DNA of 64,000 nucleotides from Pontederia crassipes (GCA_030549335.1 CM060188.1:68106696-68170695), one strand, 5' to 3'; counted from the stretch's first letter, positions 37,441-49,559 are shown. Made by a program: numbers and translations. The notes: generated by a model from the letters alone, not told the origin.

Positions 37441-39224
37441 TAAATCTCTAGTCCAATCACTTTTGCAATTAGGTCTTCAGTTCTTTCATTTCTATTGGCT
37501 CCATTCTATTGGGAGATTTGGAGATAAGAGTCGTCCCTGCCATCAACTCAATGTGAAAGTCAATTTCTCTTTTCGGATGTGATCTAGAAATACATCAGGA
37601 AAGTCTCTCACCACATCGAGCTCTAGGAGTAGCTTGGGTTAGGAATCACTCTTGATTATGCTTTCGAGAAATTCTTGACAACCTTTGCTCAACATCTTGG
37701 TTGTCTTTACTGAGATCATCATCATCTTCTTATTCTTCTTTTTTGATGGGATTTCGCGGAAGGTCATGGAAGTACCTTCCGTCTTGTTGATCTTCACTTT
37801 CCTCTCTCACACATCATGTAGGCATCATAATATGATAACCAATCCATGTCTAATATCACATCATAGTCTATCATGGGTAGCACGATGAGATTAACAGAGT
37901 AGTTAGTCCTTTCAATTAATATTGGAGTCTTGCGAAGGTATTGCCTAGTGAAGACCCTCCCTAATGGTGTTGCTATATCTAACCATCACTTCATGTTCTC
38001 CAGCTCAACATTTAGCATATTAGCACAAGCGGAGGATATGAAAGAGTGAATTGAACCATAATCAAATAATATATTTGCATAGTGATTAGTAACAAGGAGA
38101 TTACCTTGATCACTTTTGGGCCTCATTCACTTGTATGGTGTAGACCCTACCTGCTTGCTTGCCCTTGCCATTGTCCTAGCACTCAAAATTCTGCTCATGG
38201 CAGTCCCTGACAAAGTGTTATGTCTTGTCATAGTTCATGCATGCTCCAATCTTGGATCTGCATTTTCTTGACTCCTTGCCCTGCTCACACTTCTTTTGTG
38301 TGCCAATGTCCAAGATTGAAACTATGGTAGTGAGGGTAGGCTTTGCTTTTCTGTCTTTTTTCTTCCTTTCTTTGTTTCTTCTCTGCTCTTTTCTTGACTC
38401 CTTGCCTTGCTCACACTTCTTCTTCCATGTTCACACTTCTTTTGTGTGCCAATGTCCCTGGCCAGCTTAGTTGTTCAGGAGATTGCTTTGGTCATGGTTT
38501 CAGGATAACCATACTTGATGTTCATCCTCAGGTGAGGATTTCATCCCCTTGTCAAATTGACGAACTCTTAGTTTTTCATTCCCCTTCATATGAATATACC
38601 ACTCAAGCTTCAAGAATTTATTGAGATATTCCTCCATAGTCATACTACCTTGTTGTAAGTTCATGAACTCCGTTTGTTTCTCCTCCCTTACATATGGAGG
38701 AAGGTAGTAATTTCTGAAAGCCATCTTGAAGTCCCTCCATGTGACTTCATTTTCATCTTCAAAGTGGGTCCTTATCATTGACTTCCACTAGTGACATGAT
38801 TGATCAACTAGCTGATGGGTAGCTAGGTTGACCCTATGTCAATCCGATCCATGATCTTGAACTTCTCTGTGATGATGTCCAGCCAAGCTTGAGCCTTGTA
38901 TGAATTCATATCCCCATTTAATGTAGGGGGATGCAACTTCAAAAACATCTCAATCTTAAAACTCGAGTGACTAGAGTGCCTCGAATCTGCACTCTTTTTC
39001 ATTGCACAAGCCATGCAGGTCATGCTCCCTCTAGTCTCATAAAGTGTTCCAAGGAACTCCTGATTCCATCCTTCACATAAGAATAATTAACCAACATTAG
39101 ATGGTTAATTCAAAAGAATCATTCATATGGTATAAAACTTACATACTCTTTAATCTTGGATGTCTGTTCATGACAATTGCACATGGACTTAGACACTTAA
39201 TATTCTATGACACTCTTAACATAG
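37441..39224 (-). pseudogene. Decayed gypsy gag-protease-RT (start) fragments
   Basis: Minus-strand fragments in the right order are visible. The gag matrix/capsid region spans about 39023-38500 (FLKLHPPTLNGDMNS, then WRDFKMAFRNYYLPPYVREE and QGSMTMEEYLNKF). A degraded zinc knuckle ending HFVRDCHEQ is near 38200. A protease-region DYDVILDMDWLSYYDA lies near 37820-37890. RT begins near 37600 (VVRDFPDVF, then KREIDFHIEL) and is cut at about 37440. Stops and frame changes separate the pieces, so no functional protein is made. Confidence 0.8.
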
Positions 39225-39236
39225 GTCATGATACCA
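39225..39236 (-). other. Primer binding site (tRNA-iMet-like) of the gypsy element
   Basis: On the minus strand TGGTATCATGAC starts a few bases after the 5' LTR end. The usual plant initiator-Met site is TGGTATCAGAGC, so the first eight bases match and the rest have decayed. Confidence 0.65.
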
Positions 39237-39239
39237 AAC

Positions 39240-40302
39240 TCTAACACCCCAAAAAATTTACCCCAAAAGCTAAGGGAAATTAGGAGAATTTGACAGTGCA
39301 AGCATATTTGCCATCACATCATCATAATAAAAAATTATTCATATTATTGTAGCGAAATACCATTAATCAATAAGATAAAATAAAACTCATATTTTCAACG
39401 AAAGTCTTAAATAAAGACATTTGAAAACTAATGCAGATAGAAAATAGGGATTTATTATTCAGAAACATTTATAAATTTGGACAACTAAAGACTCATGACT
39501 TTATGCTAGCCTAGACCATGTTCAACACCATCATCATGAACTGAGTCGTTATCCATCCTATAACATTAGTTATTTGCACGGATTCATAGTGCAGAGTTTT
39601 TCAATTAGAGTATGCAAAGGTCATGTTATGAAATGCATCCTAAGCAGGATACTATGTGGAAGAAGTTTCATATCATAAAAGGAATATGCATGTATATCAT
39701 GTACCTAATCATGTGATCTACATGTCAATCATCAGCGGCATGAAATAACATGCAATCATCATCATCATGTAGTAATAGTAGTCATCAGTTAGTCATATCA
39801 TTAGACACATTAAGTGACTTGCACTTACTATTACTTTGCCTCAGTAACTTTCTCGGGATTGCTTTATAACCTGTTGGACCCCATTTTCATGGGCATCAAT
39901 GCTTTCAGTTCAGTAAGTACAGTAACAATATTTGTTCTTAACAGTAACTGAAGGATCAAGTGCTTACCCTCACAGTAAACTATTTAGACCTCATAGCCAT
40001 CAATCAAAAACCCTAATAGGAACAATGTGCCCTATTGCTCTCAATCCAATCAAAGCATCATTGAGAGGAGAGAGAGGGGTTTGAATCTCCTTTACATACC
40101 TTATCTTCCTAATTGATCCTCCTCTTCTTCCTCTTCCTCCTCATTCCTGAAGTTCTCCTTTCTCAAGTCCTAATTGTCAATAGTTCATATGAAGAAAAGA
40201 GATAAACAAGGGAGATTTAGATTTAGATCTTTTTATAAGGGAGGTTAGGGTTTTGGACTAAATGATCCATTTACCCTTGAAAAAAAAATCTGGGGTGTTA
40301 CA
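39240..40302 (-). repeat. 5' LTR of the minus-strand gypsy element (shortened)
   Basis: It matches 34761-37440 over both ends but lacks about 1 kb of middle sequence present in the other LTR, including the CATGGTCGTG-rich stretch. A TATA-like TATAAAAAG on the minus strand lies at about 40230. Confidence 0.8.
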
Positions 40303-40307
40303 TTTTC

Positions 40308-40659
40308 AAAATGGCTCACTATGGGAAGTCAAGAAACATAATGGATAAGGGAGTTGGCGATTTTAGAAATTAATAACAATAATTGTTAATAGTCTTGAAT
40401 TCTACTCTAACTAAAAAATTCATTTGGATGGAAATTGCATTCAAGACACTATGTAATCAAAGATGTCCTTACATAATGGGAATCCTAGTTTAAATGAAAT
40501 TTCTATTATATGTAACAAAAGTGCGTATAAAGATTTTCTATGAAGTAAGGTTAAAAAATTATTCTAATTGTAATTGTATTTTAAAATTTTTCATATAATA
40601 ATATTTTGTTATCATATTAAATTTTTGTGTGTTCATTGGTGCATAATTTCGCTTTGTTG
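40308..40659. other. Intervening AT-rich DNA, no gene seen
   Basis: This lies between the gypsy element and the first copia element; it may contain the decayed LTR end of the latter, but I cannot show it. Confidence 0.4.
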
Positions 40660-43060
40660 AAATTACTATCCGGTATCGACGCAAGATTTCATCGATCCTC
40701 CATCAAGCATAGAGATAGAATTGCACAACATAAAGATCCACAAATGCATAAGGCAGAATAGTTTCAGTTTTTGACAGATCAGATGCAAGCAAAACAACAA
40801 AAAGTTTGGACGTCGACCGTGAATGTGTTTGGATTCTGATCTCGAACATGTCAAAAAATAAATCGAAAGAGGAAGACTCAAAAGAGTAAGACTCGAGAGA
40901 TAAATCAAAAGAGATTGATACTGACTATTTGGTGGAACAAGAGGAGAAGGAGCACTTATGTTTGGCAGATGAAGTTATTATTGATGTCACCGATGAAGAA
41001 ATAATGTATGCTCTATAATCAAAACTTAGAGAGTCTCTACACGACGAAGGTTTTGACAATAAATTTGTGTTGAAGTAACATTTGTTCGCCCTTTGCATAA
41101 AAGAAGGTACCTCTTTGAAGATCATCTTGATAAGATGAACAATCTATTAATAGAGTTAAGAAACATACATGTGAAAATTAAAAATGGAGAGGCATATATA
41201 CTTTTGCTGATTTCTCTTCTTTTGTCGGTTTATCATTATTAAAAGAGACACAATAATTTCGAAAGAAGTAAGATCAAATTTACACACTCGTGAACTTTGA
41301 CATATAACATCTAGTAAGGTTGTATAGTTGGTAACAACCAAAGGAAAGCCATCCAAGCGCTTAGAAGGGTAAGCCAAAAAAGAAGAATATCAACAAAAAG
41401 GACATGCAATTATTACAAAGAATCTAATCACTGGAAGAAGGATTACCCTAAGAAGAATAAGGTCACAATTGCTGCAACACTACACGAGGATAATGAATCC
41501 AAAGATGATGATTTTTCTCTCACGATGTCAAATCAAAGATGTTTGTAAGAGAGTTGAGTTATCGATTTACGATGCTCTTATCATATGACTTAACACAAAG
41601 AGTGATTCTCAATTTATCAGAAGATTAATGAAGGAAATATCATCATAGGTGATAATACAGTGAAATAGTTGGGATCACGATTCAAATCAAAACTCATGAC
41701 AACAATTGAAAAAATATGTTAACATTAGGTGCTCTGAACTCCAAAGGATGTCAGATTGGTGTTGCAGAAGGTGTTCTCATTATCACAAAGAGTTATGCTG
41801 AAGTCAAGAAAGGAGTCAAATAGAAGTCTTTGTATAGAATACAAGTCATGATAGTTTCTAGTGTGGTTGCAACAATTAGTTCATTCAAATCAGAATAAGA
41901 AACATTCAAGTTGTGGCACATGCGACTTGAACATATGAGTAAAAAAGAAATGGTCATCCTCATCAAGCATGATCTTCTATGGTATGAAGATATTTAAAAT
42001 TGAGTTATGCAAACACTACGTCTTTGGTAAGAAAAGATGACTTCAGTTCAGTAAAGTAGTAAATAGAACAAAGGCAACACTCAATTACATTCATGTCTTA
42101 TGTTGGAGTCTCTCTAGTGTTCCATATTTAAAAGGTTATGTATATTTCTTATTTTTGGTAGATAATTACTCAATGATGACATAACTATTCATGATGAAGC
42201 ACAAGAATGAGACATTTGAAGCTTTCAAACAATGGAAGGCTCTAGTAAAGAATCAGGCATCGAGAAAAGTAAAATGTTTTCGTACCAATAATGATTTGAA
42301 ATTCTATTTATTCGAATTTGACTAGTTCTACAAAGATGAAGGCATTGTCAAATATCACACTGTTAAAGAAATGCCGTAGTAGAATGGTGTAACAAAACAC
42401 ATAAATAGAATGCTTCTGAAAAAAGCTTGATGCATGCTATCAAATTCTAGCTTAAACAAGTTATTTTGGATTGAGCTTGTTAGCACAACATCCTACTTGG
42501 TGAATCAGAATCTTACAACCATGATTAACCTCAAAACTCCAATTTGAGATATAGTTTGGTAAACCAATTGATTACAACAATCTATTTTTTTATTATTCTG
42601 CCTATTATCATGTTAGAGAATAAAATTAGACTTATGGGCCAAAGAAAGAGCATTTGTAGGATATGATATAGATATAAAATGATATAAAATCTAATCTCCT
42701 TTAGAGCACAAGATTATTCATATGAAAAATTATCCTTTGGCGAGGTGTCTATGCTCTAATAAAAAGACAATCAAAACAAGCATAATTCGAAAAGCAATAA
42801 AAAAAGGCAATGTCAAACCTCGCTACCAAACATGCTAAAAAACAAGTAGGTTATTCAAAGAGATGACTTTGAGAACACGATTGTTTTTTAGCATGTTTGG
42901 TAGCGAGGTGTCTATGCTCTAATAAAAAGACAATCAAAACAAGCATAATTCAAAAAGCAATAAAAAAAGGCAATGTCAAACCTCGCTACCAAACATGCTA
43001 AAAAACAAGTAGGTTCTTCAAAGAGATATGATTTTGAGAACATGATTGCATATTATTAAT
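40660..43060 (+). pseudogene. Decayed Ty1/copia element A (gag to pol linker)
   Basis: Fragments on the plus strand follow copia order. The gag region (about 40930-41170) has VTDEEIMYAL followed by a HLFALCIKEGTSLK-type stretch. A broken zinc knuckle (CNYYKESNHWKKDYPKK) lies near 41405. The GAG-pre-integrase (LWHMRLEHMSKKEM) is near 41910, and the integrase core (LNYIHVLCWS, then VKCFRTNNDLKF) spans 42080-42310. The pol linker is near 42720-43050. Stops interrupt nearly every domain; reverse transcriptase is missing. It is a close relative of element B downstream. LTR ends were not identified. Confidence 0.75.
42740..43018. repeat. Direct duplication (163 bp offset) with an embedded inverted copy
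   Basis: GCGAGGTGTCTATGCTC through AACAAGTAGGTT occurs at 42740 and again at 42903. Between them, 42821-42848 (CCTCGCTACCAAACATGC then TAAAAAACAA) is followed by its perfect 28-bp reverse complement at 42880-42907. The two direct copies are nearly identical, so the event is recent compared with the decay of the element. Confidence 0.9.
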
Positions 43061-43360
43061 AATGCATTTAATCTTAGCCCAATTATAATCCCTATTTGAC
43101 CCCCTATATTATACATGCATTCGAACAATAGGGATGAAGAAATTACCTATCCCATATGGGGGTCTCACTATTTTATATTGGAAACCCTATCTAAACTCCA
43201 TGATGACCAAGCTATTATGCATCATTGTAATCATCAATATTTCACATAAAAAACTTCCGTTGATGAGGGCACAACCTAATATAAAGTGAAACTCGTAAAT
43301 CTTGTTTTTTTTTTCTGTGTGATTCTTCTCTTTCTTTTTCATAACAAACTATTTAAGAGC
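43061..43360. other. Spacer between copia elements A and B
   Basis: No coding sequence is seen. It probably contains decayed LTR or leader sequence of one of the two elements, but no LTR pair could be recognised. Confidence 0.4.
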
Positions 43361-45114
43361 CTTATGATTCATAAACAATTCTCAATCGAGTAGAGAGATG
43401 ATGTCGCACAATGTGAAGATGCAGAAGTCCACTGGCAGAAATAGTTAAGGGCTATGATAGATTAAGATGCATGTGCTTCTAAAATAAGGAATCTGGATAC
43501 CTATCGCAATGGGAAAAATCAAAGGATGTCGAAATTGAGGAATCAACATCATATAAAAAGAAGGCGCATTCAATGATTTTGTTATGTCTGACGAATGAGA
43601 TGGTAATAGAGGTCACTGATGAAGAAACAATGACCATTATATGGTTGAAACTCTAAAGTCTTTACATGACAAAGTCCTTTACCAATAAGCTTCTATTGAA
43701 GCAACATATGTCCACCCTCTGTATATAAGAATGTGCCCTTATAAAGGAACATCTTGATACTTGAATCTATTGTTGATGGAGTTGAGAAATATTGATGTAA
43801 AAATTGATGATAAACTACTTATGATAGTTTTGCTTCCTTCATCATATAACTTTTTTCAATTTATGATTATCGAAAATAAAATTATAAGTCCGAAGAAGTA
43901 AGATCGAGTCGCCATAGGTTGTTTGGAAATTATACTCGTAACCCTCAACATAGGTTGTTTGGAAATTCTATAGAGAATTAGGCTGGAAGATTGATATCGA
44001 CTATGGAGAAGGGATATGCTTTGACTGCGAAGAAGGGATATGCTTCGACTTTGAAGAAACTCAAGGCAAAGAAGAAGAAAATTACTTCGAAAGACATCTA
44101 TAATTATTGTAAGGAACCAAATGATTGGAAGAAAAATTGCCTCAAGAAGAAGAAGGCAGTAGTTGGTATGGTACACATGAAGATGAAGACTCAAAAGATG
44201 ATTTGGTTATTGCTGCAACTGACCAAGAATGTCTGGAGGACGGTTGTGTTCTTGATTCGAGGTGTTCCGACACATGACTCTAAATAAAGAATGGTTTAAT
44301 ATTATCAGATAGTCAAGAGTGGTCCCATATAGATGAAGATTCATGATAATTTTATAAAGACGTTGATGGATGTCCGTCATGTTTTGCAACTGAAGAAGAA
44401 TTTGATATCACTAGAAGTCTTAAACTCTAAAAGGTGTCATATCAATGTTGTTGAAAGCATTCCCATGATCATGAAAGATTTTGCTACCAAAGGGGGTCAA
44501 ACAAAAATTCTTGTACATATTACAAGGCAAAATAGTTTCTAGAGTTCATGTCGTGACTAGTTCATCAAAGTCAAAAAAATCTAATTTGTGGCACATGTGG
44601 TTTGGATGTATGGGTCATAATGAGATGAATATCCTCAAAGGTCATGTAACAACCCACGATTTTATCATGGGTAATATAGTAATTTTATAATTCAATTAGA
44701 GTGCTTGATGGATTGAAGGAAATTAAATCCCATTGAGTAGAAATCATAATTAGATTGATATTAGGAATTTCAATTTGATTTGAAGCCTAAAAGAATGTTT
44801 AATGGATATAGGACTATCAAATAGGATAGAATTAAATGGCTTATGGCTTAGAAATATTTCAACCATTAAAATAATATTTATTATTATTTTAATCCGAAAA
44901 TTAGATAATAAAATATTATGGAATTAAATAATTCCAAAAATAAAGGAAAATTGGAGAGGAGTTTGATTAATTATGGGATTATTTAATTAATTTCAGAATT
45001 TATCTGTTTAATTATTAGAATGAAATTAAATTAGTTAAATAGATTAAGTAGAGGATTAAATCTGAGTGGGATTAGATATTATAGTTAGAGATAAATTTAA
45101 GGATTTATAAATCC

Positions 45115-45122
45115 TATAAATA
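45115..45122 (+). promoter_or_regulatory. TATA box of the LTR-type insert
   Basis: TATAAATA lies 470 bp from the 5' end, in the position expected for an LTR U3 promoter, and is followed by a long purine-rich leader (GAGAGA, GAAGAAAAAAAAAG). Confidence 0.5.
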
Positions 45123-46073
45123 AAGAGTTAAGGCCGGTCATCGGGAGTTCTCCTTTGCTCTTGCTGCCGACAAATGTGAGGCATGATGGCATGATCGACG
45201 TGGAATGGCTGGGCATGAAATGATGTTTGGGTGCTAGGCATGAAACGAGGTACGCAACGAAGAGTTTTATGGCCGCAAGATTTGGAGAGAAGAATTGAAA
45301 AAGAAAGAATTTCATGCCCCCAAAAGAGGTAGAGAGAGAAAAGAGAGAATCTTTAGGGAAGAAAAAAAAAGAAAAAAAGGAGAAGGGGAAGAGAGCTTCA
45401 CGGCCGCAAAGAGAAAGAGAGAAGGTGGAAAAGGGGGTGTAATACGTCTTTGGCGTGGAGTGAATTAAGAAAAAAAAATATATATAAGAAGTTGATTTGG
45501 CGGCCAACAAATGATTGGCCGTAATAGAAGATTAGAGAGATTGGAGAGATTATAGTAAAACATGAAAAAAAAACATGAGCGTGCGATTAATAGGAGAGAG
45601 AAGTTGAGAGAGAAAAGTAAATAAAAAAATGGGGGAAAAGAGATTCACAGCCGAGAAGCAGAAGCGTAAATTGGAGAGAGAAAAGTAGGAGAGAGATTAA
45701 ATAAAATTAATGAATTTCTTTTATTTTTTTTGAATTTGATTTGAAATTTTCTAGCAATGAAATTCTTCGTTTTATTTCTCGACTAGGAAAAAACAATAGA
45801 ATATATAGAGGAAAATGATTGGGAGTAATTGATGGTCAAAATTCAACATTGATGCAACAAACTGACGACCAAAAATAGAGTTAATTTTTTAATCAACTTG
45901 AGGTACGTATGGGGATCCCCATGGCGTTGATTTTCTACGACATGGACCCTAAACTCTTCTCCATTTTATAGAGATTACATTATATATTGTTACCATCTAT
46001 TAGATATCGTATGACATAGATAGGATGACCGAAAGTTGTCAAAAACATAATTTCCTGATGGCAATAGAACTCA

Positions 46074-46425
46074 GCTCGAGTTCTGTTCTGCCCGGCCCGA
46101 GTTCAACAAAATTTGGACATAATCATAGTAGGAACCGGACCGAGTTCCATGAACCCGGCCCGGGTTCCCATAGGCACGACCCAGGTTCCCTTACCCCAGT
46201 GTGACACGATACTTAGATTAATAGAACCGGACCGGGTTTCGGCTTACCCGGCCTGAGTTCTACTCGACTCGGCTCGAGTTTAGATGACTGATAACGAATT
46301 GGACAAAGACACACCTGACTCGAGTTTTACTAGACCTGACCCGAATTTGAATATAGAAATTGGAGAAAGTGAAATAGATGAACCGGCCCGAGTTTGTCCT
46401 AGAGCGGACCAGATTCCGAGGGTTT
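46074..46425. repeat. Degenerate minisatellite, CCCGGCCCGAGTTC core
   Basis: The core (A)CCCGGCCCGAGTTC and variants such as ACCGGACCGAGTTCC recur about a dozen times with spacing of roughly 20-40 bp, making a GC island in AT-rich DNA. Confidence 0.75.
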
Positions 46426-46705
46426 AAAGTATATTTTTAATAACTATTTAAAGTTAATTGCATTGTTTAATAGCATTGATTGTTCATGACCATGCATTGA
46501 TATGTATGGGTCTAATGATTGTGATTGTTATGTTGATTGATGTTAATCAAATTGTAATATGCTAATTGATAATAATTGATTACAGATGAATGGCCTATTG
46601 TTCAATTGGCATAATTTGATAGATAATGGAATTATTAATATTGATTGTGCATCGTCCAAGTGACAATATGGAAAATTGCTACTATTGAATTGTTAAATTG
46701 ATAAT

Positions 46706-47007
46706 TGAGACCTTCATGGTCGATGGAGGCCGTTATGGTCGATGGAGACCCTCATAATCGATAGAGATCTTTGTGCTCGATTGAGGCCCATTGGATCGAT
46801 AGAGGCTTATGGAGTCAATTGTTGATGCATCATAATTAATGGAGGCCCATGTGGTCGATTGAGGCCTTTATGGTCGATGGAGACTCATGGAATCAATTGC
46901 TAATATAGGCATTTGTGGTCAATTGAGGCCATTATGCTCGATGGAGGCCCTAATGATCGATGGAGATCCTTATAATCGAAGGAGGCCCATTGTGGTCGAT
47001 GGATGTG
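46706..47007. repeat. Minisatellite, ~21 bp unit TTATGGTCGATGGAGGCCC
   Basis: At least a dozen diverged copies of a ~21 bp unit with core GGTCGATGGAGGCC run consecutively; C/T and G/A changes dominate. Confidence 0.85.
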
Positions 47008-47883
47008 TTTCTAATTGAATTGAATTGTTAATTGCATCGTTGATTGAATTGCACCCTAGTGATTGATTGGTAATTGAATTGCTCCCTAGTGGATGATGGA
47101 AAATTGAATAGATATATTGTTAATAGAAATGATAATTGATAATTGTTTATTGTGGCCTTCACTGACTTATGGCCAATTGGTCATTGATTTAAGATAATTG
47201 AATCGAATTGAATGGATATTGGTCATCAATAATTGAAGATATGGATAGTTACTACGATTGGTCAAATTATTTATGATTTATTGATGATCATTAAATATTA
47301 TCTATTCTCACCAATTATATATTGTTATTAAATAATTGTTATTGGTAGTATTGATATTGACCATGGTTCATATAGTTATTTTTATGGGTGACCTTACGTA
47401 CTGAGTTATCTCATTGGACTTTACCACTGTATTTAGATCCATACAGGTAATCATGATGACAATGGTGAGACGGTTGGTGACTCCTTTGACGGGTGATATG
47501 CACATGGATATAGGATCTATTATTGTATAAATGTGGACCTTAACCCATTGGTTATCAGATATGGTATAAATAGCTTCCGCATATTGTAATAGAATGTTAT
47601 AAATTAATCTTCCGCTTATATAAGCTAGTTTGTTGACTAGTCAAAGTCAAGGTATAGAATTGAATGACGTTGTCGACATAGCCTTCTCGGCAGGCAAAAG
47701 AAAAAAATCTCAAGGCATTACAGAAAGGTGATTGTAATGATCCGAGGTTTAAGTATCAAGATGGTCTCGTTGAATAGTCCCACATGAATAAAACACAGAG
47801 ATGATCATGAGCTTATCTGTAACCACCCTCTTTACCTATCAAGATGTGTTTTAATATCTTGATTGGGCCGAGGGTCTACAGAA

Positions 47884-47896
47884 TGGTATCAGAGCC
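47884..47896 (+). other. Primer binding site 1 (tRNA-iMet) of the TRIM-like array
   Basis: TGGTATCAGAGCC lies three bases after the first short LTR and matches the classical plant initiator-Met primer site. Confidence 0.85.
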
Positions 47897-48164
47897 GACC
47901 TCGCATGCTCACTTGAGATATGTGGGAAACACGGGCTATGGGTTAACACGGACCCCGCTCAATGAGGACGTTGAGTCATTTGTGGAGGAAGATTGTAACG
48001 ACTTGAAGTTTAAGGACCAAGATGGTCTCATTGAATAGTACCACATGGGCAAAATACGGAGGTGGACATTGGCTTATATGTAACTATCAAGACGCGTTTT
48101 AAATTCGTGTGGGTCAATGGCCCAAAGCGAACAATATCTTGATTGGGCCGGGGATATTACAGAA

Positions 48165-48177
48165 TGGTATCAAAGCC
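48165..48177 (+). other. Primer binding site 2 (tRNA-iMet) of the TRIM-like array
   Basis: TGGTATCAAAGCC, one base different from site 1, lies at the same position after the second short LTR. Confidence 0.85.
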
Positions 48178-48905
48178 GTCCTCGCGTGCTCACTTGAGCC
48201 ACGTGGGAAACATGGGGCGTGGGCCAACACGGACCCCGATCAACGAGGACATTGAGCCCTTTATAGGAGGAAGATTATAATGACCTAAGGTTTAAGGACC
48301 AAGATGGTCTCATTGAATAGTCCCACATGGACAAAACATGGAGGTGGTCATGAGCTTATATGTAACCACCCTTTTTACCTATCAAAACGTATTTTAAACT
48401 CATGAGGGCCTTTGGCCCAAAGTGAACAATATCTTGATTGGGCCGGGGGTGTTATAGGTCAGGTGAGATCTAAAATAAGTTATTGCAAGCATTGTGTATT
48501 TGCCAAACAATGCAAACTTTCGTCTAACAAGGCCGTGCATAGGACGAAAGTGACACTCAATTACATTCATGTTGATTGTTGGGGTCCCTCTCATATTTCA
48601 TCATTGAGAGGTGTTGGATACTTTCTATCTACGATTGCTGATTATTCGAGGATGGCTTGAGTATTTTTTATAAAACACAAGAATGAATCCTTTAAGATCT
48701 TCAAACAGTGAGAGATTTTAGTGGAGAATCAGACATCGAAGAAAGTGAAGCGCCTCCACATTAACAATGGTATGGAGTTTTATTCTATTGAATTTGATCA
48801 ATTCTATAAAGATAAAAGCATTGTTAGGCATGACATTATCAGAGATATTTCGCAGCAAAATGGAGTGGAAGAATGAATGAACAAAAAGCTTCCACTACAA
48901 GAAAA

Positions 48906-49330
48906 TTTGGCGATTAACGACCCAAGATTGGCGACGCTAGGGAGGTGCTATTATGTATCCGTGGTGAAGAGCATCTCATTCGCGTCCAACTAGCGCCGCA
49001 AAGTGGGACGCTGGATATCGGTGGCTACTGGCATCACAATAGAGTCAAAGAAAATGAGACGCTACTAGCTCCACGTGTTGATGCTATCGCAACGTTATTA
49101 AGACGCGTGGTTTGCGGCTGTGCCTAGAAGACATGTGTCGCTAAGTCGACGCGCAAGAGTCGCTAGGTATGAGGCGCTATTCCGGCGCCCACGAGTCGTT
49201 ATTGTAGGCGCTGATGCAATATGATGGTGTACGCGTCGCCAATGAGACGTGAATATGGCGCTAATGACGATATATTTAACTCAGCGTCGATAACCTTTGC
49301 GACGCGAATGAGACACTATGGAGTCGCTAC
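48906..49330. repeat. Left subterminal repeats of CACTA copy A
   Basis: Short cores such as GACGCTA, GTCGCTA, GAGACGCTA and GCGCCGC recur in both orientations every 10-30 bp. In En/Spm-type elements such repeats bind the TNPA-type protein; that role here is by analogy. Confidence 0.8.
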
Positions 49331-49559
49331 TTGTAGATTTTTTTACCCATTCAATCCTCATTTTTCCCATTCCCACACCATACAATTATATATGGTCCGA
49401 CTGCTCCGACACCTGCCACGATATCTACTCCGATAACTGCTGCGATAGCTGCTGTGATAGCTGCGTCATATCAGGTGTAGCAGATGAGCACGCATCAGAT
49501 GGACCATTTGCATATCCTTTGATCCTCTTAGGTATCTGAGTGGTTGTGCCGAGGCCACA

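Larger units (their letters stand above)
34761..40302 (-). mobile_element. Ty3/gypsy LTR retrotransposon, minus strand, internally deleted
   Basis: The outer ends are TATAACACTCC (left) and GGGGTGTTACA (right), reverse complements of the TGTAACACCCC start and GTGTTA(C/T)A end of plant gypsy LTRs. Both sides are flanked by TTTTC (34756-34760 and 40303-40307), a perfect 5-bp target duplication. Read on the minus strand the order is 5' LTR (40302-39240), tRNA-iMet-like primer site, gag, protease, start of RT, then 3' LTR (about 37440-34761). Most of RT, RNase H and integrase and the first bases of the 3' LTR are deleted. Gene order and primer site suggest a chromovirus such as Tekay/Del (inference). 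Confidence 0.85.
44645..48456 (+). mobile_element. LTR-type insert in copia B, GGTCA target duplication
   Basis: It starts TGTAACAACCC and ends GGGGGTGTTATA, flanked by GGTCA at 44640-44644 and 48457-48461. The termini are those of a plant LTR (TGTAAC / GTTA(C)A), so it may be a large solo LTR. The interior has a TATA box, two minisatellites and, at its right end, a tandem TRIM-like array that supplies the actual 3' terminus. There is no coding sequence; the 137-codon minus frame at 45097-45510 is an artefact of purine-rich DNA. How a solo LTR and a TRIM array come to share one target duplication is unresolved. Confidence 0.7.
47733..48456 (+). mobile_element. Tandem TRIM-like array: three short LTRs, two internal segments
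   Basis: Three direct repeats align along their length: 47733-47880 (148 bp), 47994-48161 (168 bp) and 48276-48456 (181 bp). They begin TGTAA (or TATAA) and end TACA (or TATA). Each shares CAAGATGGTCTC(A/G)TTGAATA, ATATCTTGATTGGGCCG and other blocks; differences are mostly small deletions. Between them lie internal segments of 113 and 114 bp, each starting with an initiator-Met primer site and ending with a purine tract (GGAGGAAG). Very short LTRs, tRNA-Met site, polypurine tract and no coding are the defining traits of TRIM retrotransposons. LTR-internal-LTR-internal-LTR arrays arise by unequal recombination. Confidence 0.75.

Noticed and set aside
45097-45510. 137-codon minus-strand frame (F, S, L-rich)
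   Set aside because: It is the complement of a GAGAGA/GAAAAA purine-rich leader within an LTR-type insert.
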